A stretch of 64,000 nucleotides of DNA from the NCBI RefSeq assembly GCF_010093595.1, contig NW_022985438.1:186001-250000 (forward strand), in the 5' to 3' direction. Each line of letters opens with the position of its first letter. The stretch's first letter is position 1. This document shows, piece by piece, positions 44,291 to 55,581 of this stretch. The position numbers and the translations under genes are program-made. The DNA is from Mytilinidion resinicola (lineage: Eukaryota; Ascomycota; Dothideomycetes; Mytilinidiales; Mytilinidiaceae). The notes beneath the pieces are model-generated. The model ran no database searches. It was not told where the DNA came from and saw only the letters and a program-made list of their open reading frames with translations.

Positions 44291-47200
44291 ATGGACCTAA
44301 GAGATGATATCGGCGTCGACGACCCATTCTATGTCCCCCCTCATGCGCACGCCAGCAACCTCGAGCTAGATTTGGACGCAGCTTTCCGTAATCACCAAAA
44401 TGTCAGCGAGCAACGAAACCTGTTTCAGAGCACCGCGAATCTCGATCCATTCGGCTTGCAATATCCGCCCGAGCTGACAGATGATGCCTCCGACGATAGC
44501 GACGAGTTCTATCTTGGACCCGACGGCCGACGACATATCGACACCAGTATCGGGGAGAACGGTAAATTGCTGGACGACGTATACTTTGTTTCCGACTCAT
44601 CTAACCCGAACGCACCACCTTCGAGTGTTAGTTATATCATGGAATCGGACAACATGGGGGAGGGAGGCCAAGCGATGCGAGCCTATCTTAATCAATATCT
44701 TCCCGCAAGCGCTCGGCGGGATGAACATGGCTTCTCCCCCGACATATCCGACATCGTACCAGTGCACCAGCTCGCCGGATGTCAGGTCAAGCTCTGGCAA
44801 GATGCACCGCTTGCTCGAGGAATCCAGGTTTTCGCCTCTACTTCAGGAAAGCGACCTCACTATGATACAAAATCTAAAATTGCACAAGTCGTCGCAGACA
44901 TCGTGCGAGATCTTGCCAGTCAGCATTCCTCTTCTCTAATGCTACCGCGGCTTAGGTTAATTCGTCTCTTAGGAAACTACGTTTTCGTTGTTCGTCCGTC
45001 TGCATACTTCTCCGCTCCTTGTGATCATCCGTTATGTACTCGAACCAACGGCGCGCAAGCTTCTCCTTGGAGCGATAATAGAGAACAGACACCTCCACCA
45101 GAGCAAAAGAGTTTCCTGAGCCTTGAGCCATACGTAGGATGGGAAACCTTACGATGCGTGCCTGACTGCGACTACGTGGGAGACAAGGTGTTGTTCTTCA
45201 CACGCAATGACGATATCAAAATCAGGGGTTTTACCCTCCGCAAAGTCATGCCTGAGGGATTGAAGTTCTGTTTCGGCTGTCTGGAAGATCTGTGGAATCA
45301 GCGTCACATCGCTGGCTTCACGCCTGCTACTGATGAGGAACAAGATGCGCTCTCTGCAACGCCTTCTTTGCAATCGAGCTTACCCTCTGCGCCCGTATTG
45401 TCTTCGGATTCTGAAAAGACTTCAATACACACTCCACAGCGGCGTTCCTATGTCAACTATCCAGCACACCATAATCAGCCAGCACTTTCTACATTGAATA
45501 CGGGTCCTGTTCTACGAAACCAGGATCCGCTTTCTGGACTTGAAGCTAAATCAAAGCTTATCCCGCAGCAGCGTCCTCAGGTTAATAATGGCCAAGCACG
45601 CCTAGAGAGGCAACCGTTCAGACCACCAGTATCTCTAAGGCAGGCGCCGATCTATAAGACTTGGAATGAGGCAGGTAGCCTTTACCGAAGCGGAGATGCT
45701 TCCACTAGCTCCGAGCATTCGGGGGGGCTGAGGAAGGTTCCTGATGGTGAGAAGGAGCCACGCATCTACCGTTCTCCATACCCACCAACCATCTCGAACG
45801 AAAATCTGAGTAAGCTAGATGATCTAAACATGGGACTTGACGGCACTGTTGACTCTACAGATCGTCGGCAGCCTCTGTTTCTCACACTCCCCGACAGCCA
45901 AGAGAGCACATCTTCGATGCCAGCCATGCAACCAGTCCCTTCCCTCGTCATCGCAGACAGGCAAGACCAACCAGCATCAGCATCAGCCAAAGATATTCCA
46001 CAACTCTCCTACTCTTCCGGCTACAACCCAATTAACGTCTCTCCAACGCCATCAGCATTCACAGCAGAGTCTACCGTCCCGCAATACATGCTTCCCGCAT
46101 TCGTCCCCACCGTCTACATATCTCCATACCAGTCACAACACTCAATCTCAAACCCCCGATCCCGCCCCTCCCTCCGCGGCGGCGTCACCCGCACCGAGAT
46201 CCGCAATGCGGCCGCACGCGTAGGGCAGCTAGTCTACGACAGCGAGCGCGACTTCGTCCAACAGTACCGCCGCATGAGCACTCCCGCCGCCGCTCGCGCT
46301 CCCATCACGCCCCCAAGGACCTCCGTCACGTTCTTACCCCCAAACTCTATGTCTCCGCCTCCCCTGCATGCTCTACAGCGTACACTCAGCTGTACGCCGT
46401 CGCCAATCGCCAGCCTCCCTATCCGCTTACACACGCCTTCGTTCTCCTCAGCCACCAGAGGGGCCCCGTCTCGCAGTGTCTTAGCCGAGCCAACCCGAAA
46501 GCAAAAGTACGACGACATCGTCGCCCGACTCCAGAAGCAGCGCGAGACAGACCGCTGGCTCGCGGGCGAGAAACGCCGCGCCGAGGACGCGAAGCGCAAA
46601 CTCTCCGCCGAGCTCAAGAAGAAGCGCGCTGCCCTAAGCGCCGCCAAGGAGTCTCTAACCATGCGCGACCAAGAGCCCGCGGGCCAAACCCAACCCCCCG
46701 AAGATGTCGACGCGGAGGACACCGGGCCCTGGTCCCGCGAGCAACTGGACGCCCACCTCGCCGCGCAGCTCAAGGAGTCGGAGCAGTCGTGGGTGAAGAC
46801 GGCCGCGGCGCGCCGCATAGGGGAGGGCGATCTGGAGGCGTTCCGGCGGGCGTACAAGAAGCACGGATATACGTTCTGCTATTGTGGGTTTGATAAAGAC
46901 GGACAGTCGATGGTGCAGTGCGCGAACCCGGAGTGCGCGGTGGGGCTCTACCATGCGGATTGCCTGCATGCGGCGGAGCGGAAGGCGGTGGAGAGGCAGG
47001 AGGAGTGGAATAGCGCGCTGGCGCTGCAACAGCGCCAGCGGCTGCAGGAAGAGCGCGAGGATAGGGGGGAGTTGGACGAGGCGAAGCATATAGTGGAGAG
47101 TAGGACGTGGATGTGTCGGACGTGTGTGATGGAGACGGCGCAGGCGGCGAGGGGGATGCGGGAGGAGTTGGCTGTGAGAGAGCAGCATGAGAGGGAGCTA

Positions 47201-47365
47201 TGCGAGGCGAGGGCGAGGGAGGCGAGGGAGGAAAGAAGGAGGCTGTGGGGGGAAAAGGTGAGGGGCATGCATCAGATTATGGAGGATATGCAGGCGGAAG
47301 AGAGTGTGCAGGATGAGGATGGTTTCGTCATGGAGGATGGCCCCGTCATGGAGGAGGGCTCCTGA
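44291..47365 (+). CDS. PHD-finger protein, probable chromatin reader
   Basis: A 1024-residue intronless frame from ATG at 44291 (MDLRDDIGVDDPFYVPPHAH). The N-terminal ~350 residues contain conserved-looking blocks (ARGIQVFASTSGKRPHYD, WETLRCVPDCDYVGDKVLFF) of unknown fold. The middle is long, Ser/Pro/Gln-rich and disordered. Residues about 740-800 form a charged coiled coil (YDDIVARLQKQRETDRWL). The C-terminus has a PHD finger with ligands C863, C865, C877, C882, H888, C891, C942 and C945 in C4HC3 order. The last loop is about 50 residues of charged helix. PHD fingers usually read histone H3 tails; the specific complex is not evident. It ends in an acidic tail with EDGxVM repeats. Confidence 0.85.
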   Translation: MDLRDDIGVDDPFYVPPHAHASNLELDLDAAFRNHQNVSEQRNLFQSTANLDPFGLQYPPELTDDASDDSDEFYLGPDGRRHIDTSIGENGKLLDDVYFVSDSSNPNAPPSSVSYIMESDNMGEGGQAMRAYLNQYLPASARRDEHGFSPDISDIVPVHQLAGCQVKLWQDAPLARGIQVFASTSGKRPHYDTKSKIAQVVADIVRDLASQHSSSLMLPRLRLIRLLGNYVFVVRPSAYFSAPCDHPLCTRTNGAQASPWSDNREQTPPPEQKSFLSLEPYVGWETLRCVPDCDYVGDKVLFFTRNDDIKIRGFTLRKVMPEGLKFCFGCLEDLWNQRHIAGFTPATDEEQDALSATPSLQSSLPSAPVLSSDSEKTSIHTPQRRSYVNYPAHHNQPALSTLNTGPVLRNQDPLSGLEAKSKLIPQQRPQVNNGQARLERQPFRPPVSLRQAPIYKTWNEAGSLYRSGDASTSSEHSGGLRKVPDGEKEPRIYRSPYPPTISNENLSKLDDLNMGLDGTVDSTDRRQPLFLTLPDSQESTSSMPAMQPVPSLVIADRQDQPASASAKDIPQLSYSSGYNPINVSPTPSAFTAESTVPQYMLPAFVPTVYISPYQSQHSISNPRSRPSLRGGVTRTEIRNAAARVGQLVYDSERDFVQQYRRMSTPAAARAPITPPRTSVTFLPPNSMSPPPLHALQRTLSCTPSPIASLPIRLHTPSFSSATRGAPSRSVLAEPTRKQKYDDIVARLQKQRETDRWLAGEKRRAEDAKRKLSAELKKKRAALSAAKESLTMRDQEPAGQTQPPEDVDAEDTGPWSREQLDAHLAAQLKESEQSWVKTAAARRIGEGDLEAFRRAYKKHGYTFCYCGFDKDGQSMVQCANPECAVGLYHADCLHAAERKAVERQEEWNSALALQQRQRLQEEREDRGELDEAKHIVESRTWMCRTCVMETAQAARGMREELAVREQHERELCEARAREAREERRRLWGEKVRGMHQIMEDMQAEESVQDEDGFVMEDGPVMEEGS

Positions 47366-47897
47366 TGCGTGTGCTAGAACAGTACTGCTGGGAGTTCAGG
47401 AGGGGTCGGGGTTTTGGAGATGGAGGCGAGGTTGTGATGGATGGGGGGAATACCTTCGATGTACTATTAGGGACTAGGAAGGATGGGGGTGGTTGGGTAG
47501 TCTTGGAATTGGTACGAGTTGTGTTAATGAGACTTGGTAATTTCCATGAATGAAGTGGCTTGAGAGAATTCACAGGCACATCTATTCCAGGCATTATTAG
47601 TGGTTCCTTGGAATGCTTTCACCGCTTGGAGAAGATGCGTTTGACGTTCGGGAGAGTGTGAATCAGCATTGTTGGCTACGTAAATCTGCCGCCAGCGCTC
47701 GTCTCTGCTACCCAAATCAGGCCATTAACTGGCCTCGACGTACTCGAGGTTAAAAACGCTAGTAAGTAGCATGACTAAAGAAAAAAGGTCAGTATGTTGG
47801 CACCTCAAGTGAAGCAGAGCCATATTGAGGAAAGAATTGGTCGCAGTACGAAAAGAGACCTGCGCTACTTCCGCGTCCGTAAGTGATACCGAAGCGG
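47366..47897. other. gene-free region, convergent 3' flanks
   Basis: 532 bases between the PHD gene and the decayed F-box/ankyrin gene, which end towards each other. The first 130 bases are unusually G-rich on the plus strand. No coding features recognised. Confidence 0.5.
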
Positions 47898-49343
47898 CTA
47901 ATCAGTCAACGACGCCAAAAGTCGCTCGATATGGTCGTGGTTCTCGCCCCAGAAACAACGAAGCTCGACCGGCAGCTGATCCAGCGTGAAAGTGTCATAG
48001 ATGGATCGGCATAGGCCCCAGCAGTCCTTCAACTCTTTCCCAGCCTCCGTCACAGCAGCTTTATTCTCGCGCGTTTCCGGTGTCGTCTGTAGCTTGTGGA
48101 GAGCAGCTTCGGTCTTCGGTAGGATGTATTTAACGGGCAATAAGCCGGGAAGCTTCCTGTCCAGCGCCACTTTCATGAGTATCCGCGGCGACCGTCGCTC
48201 TTCCAAAACATTATCGATGCCCCAAAGGAAGCCATTAGGAGGATGTCGCTGTGCGAAATTACGGCCATGATGGTCAAGCTGCTCCAAGTCAGCGCCATGG
48301 TCTATCAGGAGGCCGATCATCAATACGATGTCTAGGAGTGCAGGCCTACGGCCGTGGTAGTGGATGGCGCGGACGTTTGGGTCGGCTCCGAGCTCTAGGA
48401 GCTTGCAGATGACCTGGAATTGGCGGCCGAAAGAAAGGTTTGGGTTCTCCACAAGATGGATGAGGGGGCGGGTATAGCTTCGTCGAGACATCGGCTCGTG
48501 CCCGTTGACATCAGCTCCAGCCTCTATCAACATTGTGACGAGGTCTAGATCCACCCCAGCTGCAGCGAGTGCGAGTGGTAGAGATGCCCTATGAGGCGTT
48601 CCATCGGAGTGGCATCTGATCCAAAGCCGGTCCATGTCAGCGCCCGCATCTAGAAGTATGCGGACGATGATATTATCATTGCTATGATCTATGCGGATCC
48701 TCCGCCGGAGTTCAAGCACACGGTGAAGAAGTGGCGGAGCGTTCCGAGTGTATGAATTGACGTCCGCACGACATTGCAGAAGCAATTGGAATACGCGGGT
48801 ATCATACATAGCCCGAAGATACAAGTCGTCACCGATCGGATTGTCACCGCGTAGTGACAGGAGCATATCGATCAACTTCACTATCTTGGAGCCGCACAAA
48901 TAGGTTGGATTACTACCGCAATTAACTTCCTTTAGGATTTTTTGCAGGAGCTTGATCGCATCTTTGGGGGTAAGCAGTCCGAGCTCACTCCCTTTGACGA
49001 CAAGCAGCGAAGTAATGTCGACGTGGAGATCGATGATGATGCGACGGCAAGGGACGCAATAACAGAGACGGCTCTAATTTTTAATGAAAGCTCGGAAGAT
49101 GTCCTAGGTGCCAGTCGATGGATCGATTCCCGTGATGTTTTGGTCTAGGAAGTATCGGACGAGTTCCATATTAGATTGAGAGATAGCTGTCTTCAAGTCC
49201 TTCGGGCTCGCGCGCTTCAGCAGGTCGTCTTCCAGTAGGCTTCGGTACCGCGAGCTTGCACTAGAGAGTCTGCTCAGCGACTTGGTATCGAGGTACTTCG
49301 CGGTTTCCAAAACTAGCTCGTTCGGCAGTGAGGAGAAGGGCAT
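47898..49343 (-). pseudogene. F-box/ankyrin-repeat gene with two in-frame TAGs
   Basis: One frame from ATG 49343 to the stop near 47898 (482 codons). It encodes an F-box (MPFSSLPNELVLETAKYLDT), a first ankyrin-like helix (MELVRYFLDQNITGIDP), and at least four ankyrin repeats (VRILLDAGADMDRLW, VTMLIEAGADVNGHE, ICKLLELGADPNVRA, IGLLIDHGADLEQLD). Two TAG codons interrupt it, at 49106-49104 and 49076-49074, thirty bases apart. No usable GT donor lies just before the first, so they are unlikely to be intronic. Each TAG is one C-to-T step from CAG. Such proteins usually link substrates to SCF ubiquitin ligases. The remaining ankyrin part is intact, suggesting recent loss or use of a later start. 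Confidence 0.7.
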
Positions 49344-50021
49344 GGCTGGGTATGGTGATAGGGCTGCCTGTTGATGAATATGTACCCACCCGGCTGGTGA
49401 GTGAATGGAGATTCGGAGAGATAAATGCGGCTCGGTGTTGAGAGTAGTAGTGGTGGTGGTGGCAAGAGAAAACTTGTTGATGGTACGAAGAAAGAAAAGA
49501 GGCCGTGGGAAGTCAGGGCTTTATGCAGCTTCTAGCACGTTGCTTTCACTTTCACCGACAGCTGACCGCGCGTATTAGCCTTGGAAGTGAATACAGTCAC
49601 ATTCTCATGAATAACAGAGTGACCTGGCCCTGGTCCACCTAAGCAGAAATCAGCCAAAAACAAAGCTACGTACGAGTTAGTCTTTGAAGTAGAGCGTTCG
49701 TGCAGTCCTTCAGGGGTCAATTAGCTTCGGTTGAATCAGTCTATACACTTCTTACGTACCCAGCAGACGACGGAGGAACGAGCCCATGGTGGCACTTTTC
49801 GGCTCATAAACCAACGGTCTCAAGCGCTACAGAGGTCAGATGGAGAACAGGAGTCAATTTGGTTGCTCATCCTCTTTAACTTTGAGGACTATCTCACGAT
49901 AGTTTTTCTTGACTGAAATGTTGCCTATGGCGTTGATACGGAAAGCATGGGATCCATATCGCAGGAACTCACTATAGGTAGGGCGCGAGAACTAAAATGA
50001 AACCAATTGTAGAGTACGTAC
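49344..50021. other. gene-free region
   Basis: About 680 bases upstream of the ankyrin gene and downstream of the next minus-strand gene. It contains a short TGG repeat near 49450 and no convincing gene. A final exon of the next gene could lie here but was not found. Confidence 0.45.
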
Positions 50022-50684
50022 TTGTAAGATGAACTCCGTCTGTACACCTTTACCTCCTCCCCATCCCACTTCACCGTAATATGCTTCCCCTAGATGCTCA
50101 GCGTACCATACCGAATGCTCGCCTCGATATAGCAGCGCGTGACCTCCGCAAACTCCTCCGGCGAGTACTGCAACTGCTTCTTCTTCCAGCCGGCGGGCAT
50201 CTTGAACAGCTTGTGGAAGATGGCCGGGTCGGTGACAGTGGCCTCGTAGCTGAATTTCGCGCTTTTGGTCTTGCAGGAGGGCTTCCACTGGGGTCTGTGT
50301 TAGTATAGAGGTAGGAAGGCGGAGGCTCGGCGGGTAACGGTTGGGACCGGTGTTAGGTAGTATTACAAGTACTATCTAGGGAAAGATTGGGGGAGGGGTG
50401 TGCCGTACCTTCATCTAGCTCTTGATCCCGCGCATCATCATATCCCTAGTCTTCGAGGTCCTGGCGGCTAGTTCCTCGGGCGTGAGGCCAGGTGGTGAGG
50501 CATGGACTGGCGTCTCATTGGCAGTGCTAGCGATGTGGCATTGGAGCTTCAGAATGTGGGAGATGAGCTCTTGCTTGTCCATCTCCTCCAACGCGTCTTC
50601 GGTGATGTCCAAACCCAGACGGGCGCGTTTTGAGGGTTTCGCGGGTACGGTGGAAGAGCTGGGGGCGGAGCGTTTGGGCGGCAT
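50022..50684 (-). pseudogene. conserved fungal protein (KSQMKW type) with two in-frame TAGs
   Basis: Exons 50684-50409 and 50287-50022 or beyond. The intron 50288-50408 (121 nt) has donor GTACGG, a perfect TACTAAC branch point and acceptor CCCCAG. The product begins MPPKRSAPSSSTVPAKPSKR, has a basic-acidic helix (DALEEMDKQELISHILKLQ) and reads TSKTRDMMMRGIKS, then TAG, then MK and after the intron WKPSCKTKSAKFSYEATV. From memory, relatives read KSQMKWKPSCK, so the TAG at 50417-50415 replaces CAG. A second TAG, at 50092-50090, interrupts SIRYGTLSI and GKHITVKWDGEEVK. The function of this family is unknown to me; it may be nuclear. Confidence 0.65.
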
Positions 50685-51045
50685 CGTTATGCCGGATTGG
50701 AGTATTTTCTGGGTTGAACGGATGATGTTAACGGGTTGAGGGTTGGGGTTGAGGTGGAAAGAAAGTGGGAGATGTCGCGTTCGAGCCTGGGAGCTAAATC
50801 GCGTCGTCAGGTGACTTAAACCATGATTTTGTGCGACTATTTGAGAGCTGGGCTGTCGCGCTATGACACGCAGTAGCTGTACTTACAGAGCAAACGGACA
50901 ACCAGTCTGTCTCATTACTTTTCCACGAGCTCTTAATACTGTCAGGGCTGCTCTAGTGCGCTGCAGTCACTCAGGAGAAGAGGTAATCCATTCGACCTGA
51001 ATGATCTTTGGACATTCATCCTAGCCGCCTTTACTCCTATTGCCT
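50685..51045. other. intergenic region
   Basis: 361 bases between two minus-strand genes; holds the promoter of the decayed gene and the 3' flank of the P450 gene. Nothing else seen. Confidence 0.5.
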
Positions 51046-53066
51046 CTACAACTCCAACCTCCACTCGCAGCCCTCATACCCATCTCGCCTTGTAATTTTC
51101 ATATCCACGTCCCTTACCGGCTTCATCGGCGTAAACGGGATCTTCATATCATCCTTGAGAGGACACTGAATCAGTCCGCCATTCTCACTCTCAATCTCCC
51201 AGCCCAGCAATACCAATGCCGTGAATCCAATGATCTCCGACAACGCGAAGTGCCTACCGGGACAAATCACGCTCCCACCACCAAAAGCACGGAAGGCAGC
51301 GCTGGGCACAGACGGAGGAAGTGGGAGTGCATATGTAGCTCCAGACTCGTCCCGTCCGAGAAACCGGTCAGGCTTGAACTCGGCGGCGTCAGGACCCCAG
51401 ATCGAGGTGTCGGAATGTATTACGCCACTTGCCATTTGCACGACGCTGCCTTTGCGGAGGCGGTACTCAAGTATAGATACATCCTCGCGGACATAACGGA
51501 CTGAGGTTAGCGCGATGATGCCACGGAGGGTCTCGCGGAAGCAGGAAACGAGCAAGGGTGCACATTCTTTCAGTTTCGAGATACTAAGTGTGCGGACCTC
51601 TCCTTGTTCGCCGTTGGTAATGGTGACAGCAGCTCCACACTGCTCGCGCAGTGTTTGGAGTAGTTTGGGCCGACTGAAGATGTTCGCAAGGAGCCAGAAT
51701 GTAGTCGGAACGGCGTTGCCCATGATGGCGAAGAGGAGGATAAGCTCCGAGCGCGCGGTCGAGGCGATAGAAAGGCCGTTGCGAAAGTTGAGGGCAAACC
51801 GCTGGCGGATAAGAGGGGAAGCCGTGTTGTAGCGCTCATGGCGGGCGTAGTCTTCCAGTGCGGCGACCATTTTGTTGCGAGCGGTGTTGGCGGTGGGCGC
51901 AGTGAGGGAGGGCACAATGTCGGCGATGAATTGCTTGATGCTGTCTTCGAACGTCCACCAGACTTTGTCAAGGCCGGGATTGAGAACGAAGGGGTTTTCC
52001 GGGCCGTAGACTAGAGATTAGGGTTCAGTCAGCGGAGGGTTCGTAACAAAGGGCAGGTGGAACAAATTCGAAGCCCTTCGGTATACAACATCAAGTGCTA
52101 CGTTTGTAGCACATCTGAGATTTTAGTAACGGGAAGAGTTGCAGGCTACGTACAAGCATATGCGTTGGAAGTAGTAAACACATGCTTCGTAAAGTCCATC
52201 AAACGGGTGAGCTTCGCCGGCTTTCCACAATCCAAAGTGTCCGGCCTGGCTCGCGGAGTTGGAATGTAGCTATTCATAGCATCGGCAATGGCATCAAGCT
52301 GGATAGCGCTCATGGAGTTCAGAGTAGGCCCCGGTCCTAGCATGGAAGAGACCATGTCGTGCGACTCATTCATCAAGCCATGGTCGCCGGAATCACGATC
52401 CACATTCTCCCAGATGACTGACATGGCGGTCTTGTCGAAGCCAACCATACGCTCCGTGACTGAGAGAATGGCGCCATAGAAGGAGAGTGATTTATTGGCA
52501 CGCTGGACCACGGCGGCGATTTGGGGGGATGCGACGATGACGGTGCGGCTGGTGAGAGTGAGGAGGGTGTAGATGGGGTACTTGGCTTCCTTGCTGTATC
52601 GCAGATTAGCGGTGATCCGGGGAATTCAAAGCCTTCGGTAATGGGCGATTAACCTGGAGTGAGGTGCTTTATAGTTGGCAATTAGGAAGGATGGGAGTAG
52701 CTGGTTGACTTGGGGTCGGTAGAGAGACAATGAAATGGGCGATAATACGAACTTGACGATATCGTAGTATTTGGCACCGTAGCGGAACATCCCAATCAGG
52801 TGACCAACGAAAGGGAGATATGGGTGCGGGATCAGAGGCGGTTCTCTAGGGTCGGCACGTGCTTTGAGGAAGTACTCGAGTCGCGAGAAGAGGAGGAGCA
52901 GCGGATAGATGCCGATTGCCCATGGAATAGGCTGGTCCTTGAAGTTTCGCCACAAGAGGAATGCAAGCAGGCCAAGAGCGTGCGTCTGCCATCCCATTAT
53001 ATCGACTTGCCTCCATTTCGGAGACGGAGAGTTGAAGCCGGCCATGGAGAGAAGAGAACAGCGCAT
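51046..53066 (-). CDS. cytochrome P450 monooxygenase (E-class, group IV type)
   Basis: Three exons in phase: 53066-52753, 52593-52154, 52010-51046; introns of 159 and 143 nt; 572 residues from the first in-frame ATG, or 565 or 549 from the ATGs at 53045 and 52997. ER-anchored by an N-terminal membrane segment (ALGLLAFLLW, IGIYPLLLLF), then PHPYLPFVGHLIGMFRYGAK. The C-terminal core has an I-helix-like LFAIMGNAVPTTFW, the ExxR motif CFRETLRG, FKPDRFLGRD, and the haem site AFRAFGGGSVICPGRHFAL (Cys ligand). It resembles fungal relatives of CYP7/CYP8. The substrate is unknown and no polyketide or terpene core gene lies nearby. Intron 1 starts with the weak donor GTTCGT. Confidence 0.92.
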
Positions 53067-54145
53067 TGGTGTGATTAAGAGGTATTGAGCACCTCGGAAC
53101 GCAGTGAAACGGTCCTTTTTACCCAGAGCTTCTACATAGATGAACAAAAAGGAAGCAGAGTGGAAGTGGTTGTAGTGTGGAGGAATCGCGTCGCGGAAGC
53201 GAAAGCGAGGTTTAAAGTAGAATAAGGCTGGGCGGGGCAACGTCACCTCAGGTGCACACAAGGAACAGCCTCGTCAATGAAAAGTAGACGGCCATCAGTA
53301 CATGATGCCTCGTCATGGAAATCCCTACACTCGTTTACCGCTGCGCGAGGAGCTTCATAGCATTTTCAGCCTTCCGAATGAGAGAGATGCTCAGTAGTGT
53401 ACGCGGATTGAAAGTGGATCCACTGCCCCCGGTTTCTATTAGTACTTTGGAATCCCACAAACAGTGGGAGGGAAGAGTACAGATATCTATGGCAAGGCAC
53501 TGTATATGATCAGGCCGTTTCTCCGCATACACTGGTTCAGAGCTCCATAGAGTGTCTCAATGCAGTATCCATACAGTGACAAGTCATAAGTCTGTGCACA
53601 CGCGTTTACCACTGCCTAGGGTGCCCCCATGGAATTTCAAAATCCTAGGCGCGATGTCAAGTTTCGAGTAGTGCAAATTATACTGCCTCTTGACCAAGTG
53701 GCTGCTTACTAGCCGCGCTGCACCTCGCAGTGAGCAAGATTGAAGTCGAGCAGTGATAAATCCATGTGCCCAGACGTATGGCCTAGTACTGTATCAATGT
53801 CCTGGGAGTTCCAGTTGGGCAAATATTGTAGGACGATTGAAAAGTTCTTCAATTCCGCAGTGTCGGAATCAACTGCAATAGGCCCTTCTCGCTCCTATAA
53901 GAATGGTGAACGAGTACCCGGTATCCTCTCATCTAAAGGAATCAACGCTAACCGCTAGGAAGTAATGTACAAACGAGACTCAACTCGACCGTCTCGCTTC
54001 AGCTCTCAGAACTATGCACAAAAGCAATTTCCTTATGCCCGAGGCTATTCTTCATGCCATTCGTAGCCTAACTGCTATTCTGGCACTCCACCATCCGAGC
54101 TGGTATCCAATGTATCCAATGTGATTGTAGCCGGCTCTATGCGAT
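53067..54145. other. gene-free region
   Basis: About 1.1 kb upstream of the P450 gene and downstream of the CDF gene. Short open frames only; nothing recognised. Confidence 0.5.
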
Positions 54146-55581
54146 TTACAGCTCTTTCTTCAAGAAATGCTCTGGGGCGTGGCTGGTCTCAAAGTCGACG
54201 TGCACATAGGCACGCTCCACGTTCGGCAGGCTCTCGAGCTTGATCTGGAGCTCTTCGGCGACGTCGTGCGTGTGGCGGAGGGTATCGTTGGGGTCCATGA
54301 CAATGTCGACTTCGACGATGAGGCGGGGACCGCTGTGGTAGGCGCGGACGGTGTCGATCTGCTTGACCTCGGGGGAGTGGGTCATAGCTATAAGGCAATG
54401 TTAGCCACGTATGCTTTGACAGTCTAGAAATGTGGGAACTTACAGATATATGTGATAAGCTGCAACATGTGCGTGTCAGCCGTGACGCCGATCAGCAACT
54501 GGAACTCGGAGTACGCTGTCCTGAGCCAAAGGAAGATGATCAAGACAGACAGCAGAATAGCGCCCATAGGATCGATCCACCATCTCAGCTTGGCGCCTCC
54601 GACGGAGGTCAAGATACCGAAGCCGTTGATGAACAAGTCGTTTCGGTGATCCTCCCATAGAATGCGGATTTGAGAGTACTTGTTCCGCAGCGCCCAGCAG
54701 TAGAGGAACAGGGCAAACTTCGTGCAAAAGGCTACAGCAACCGCGATAATGGACGGGATATGTAGTTTCTTGGTATCCTGGCCAGAATTATACGTCACAA
54801 GCTCGCGGATGGATTCGACGATGATGATGGCAGAGACGGCGCACATGAGGAAGCAGAAGAAGATGTTCCCCGCCGTCTCAATGCGCGCTTTGCCGGAGGG
54901 AAATCTCCTGCCATCGACCCTCTTGACAGCGCGGTTGCACAAAATCAGGGTAATGTTGCTCATTGGGTCGAAGACCGAGTCGACCATGGTTGTGAACAGC
55001 GAAAGCGACCCAGACGACGCCGCACCATACAGCTGCAGGCCCGCAAGAATGACGTTCGCGATGAAGCTTCCCTGGACCGCAATCTTGAACTGCAGGTGGT
55101 CGGCGCCCTCTTCCTCCTTCGCTAGTCTTCTATGGTCTTCAACCGGCTTCAGCAGATCCGAGATATTCTCATTCTGGGCCTCGTAGAATTTGGCGATCTT
55201 GCGTGCCCTGTACGCGTTCTTGTTTGTTTTCAAGGGCCCAAAGCCGTCTCGCTTCCGCGATGAGTTCGCCCGTATCTGTGCCATCTCGTCGGGCGTCTTG
55301 ATCTTGGACGCCAGTTGGTACGGGTCCGTGTCTTCGTCATAGGTGGGGATCGATTGCAACTCGATGTCGGTCTCGTTGCGGTGCCCATGGCGAGCGAATG
55401 GCTCATCTATCTTGTCAGAATCGATGGCTGTGGATTTCCCGGACTTGATAACGGTTATGGCATCGGAAGAAGACGGGTGGAGGCTGGCCTCGCTCGGGCG
55501 AGGGCTCTCTTGCCGGAAGCCGTTGTTGAAGGGCAAGGGTCGCATCGAAATAGCGCGGTGCAAGTCGGGTTCGGAGCTCAT
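54146..55581 (-). CDS. cation diffusion facilitator, probable Mn2+ transporter
   Basis: Two exons, 55581-54444 and 54387-54146, in phase; 459 residues; intron 56 nt. Cation diffusion facilitator (metal/H+ antiporter), probably in a Golgi, vacuolar or plasma membrane. The cytosolic N-terminus (about 190 residues) is hydrophilic. TM2 carries DSVFDPMSN and TM5 carries DHRNDLFINGFG; both have the DxxxD pattern of the manganese-type CDF subgroup rather than the HxxxD of zinc transporters. The C-terminal exon is the cytosolic dimerisation domain (VRAYHSGPRLIVEVDIVMDP, ERAYVHVDFETSH). Start chosen at MSSEPDLHRA; upstream codons in frame lack ATG. Its neighbour is nicotianamine synthase. Confidence 0.92.

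Noticed and set aside
29187..50417. UAG read as glutamine (altered genetic code) as the reason for internal TAGs
   Set aside because: Intact genes here, such as tRNase Z (stop at 627-629) and the methyltransferase (19984-19986), end with TAG at the expected C-terminus. The internal TAGs are confined to transposons and two decayed genes.
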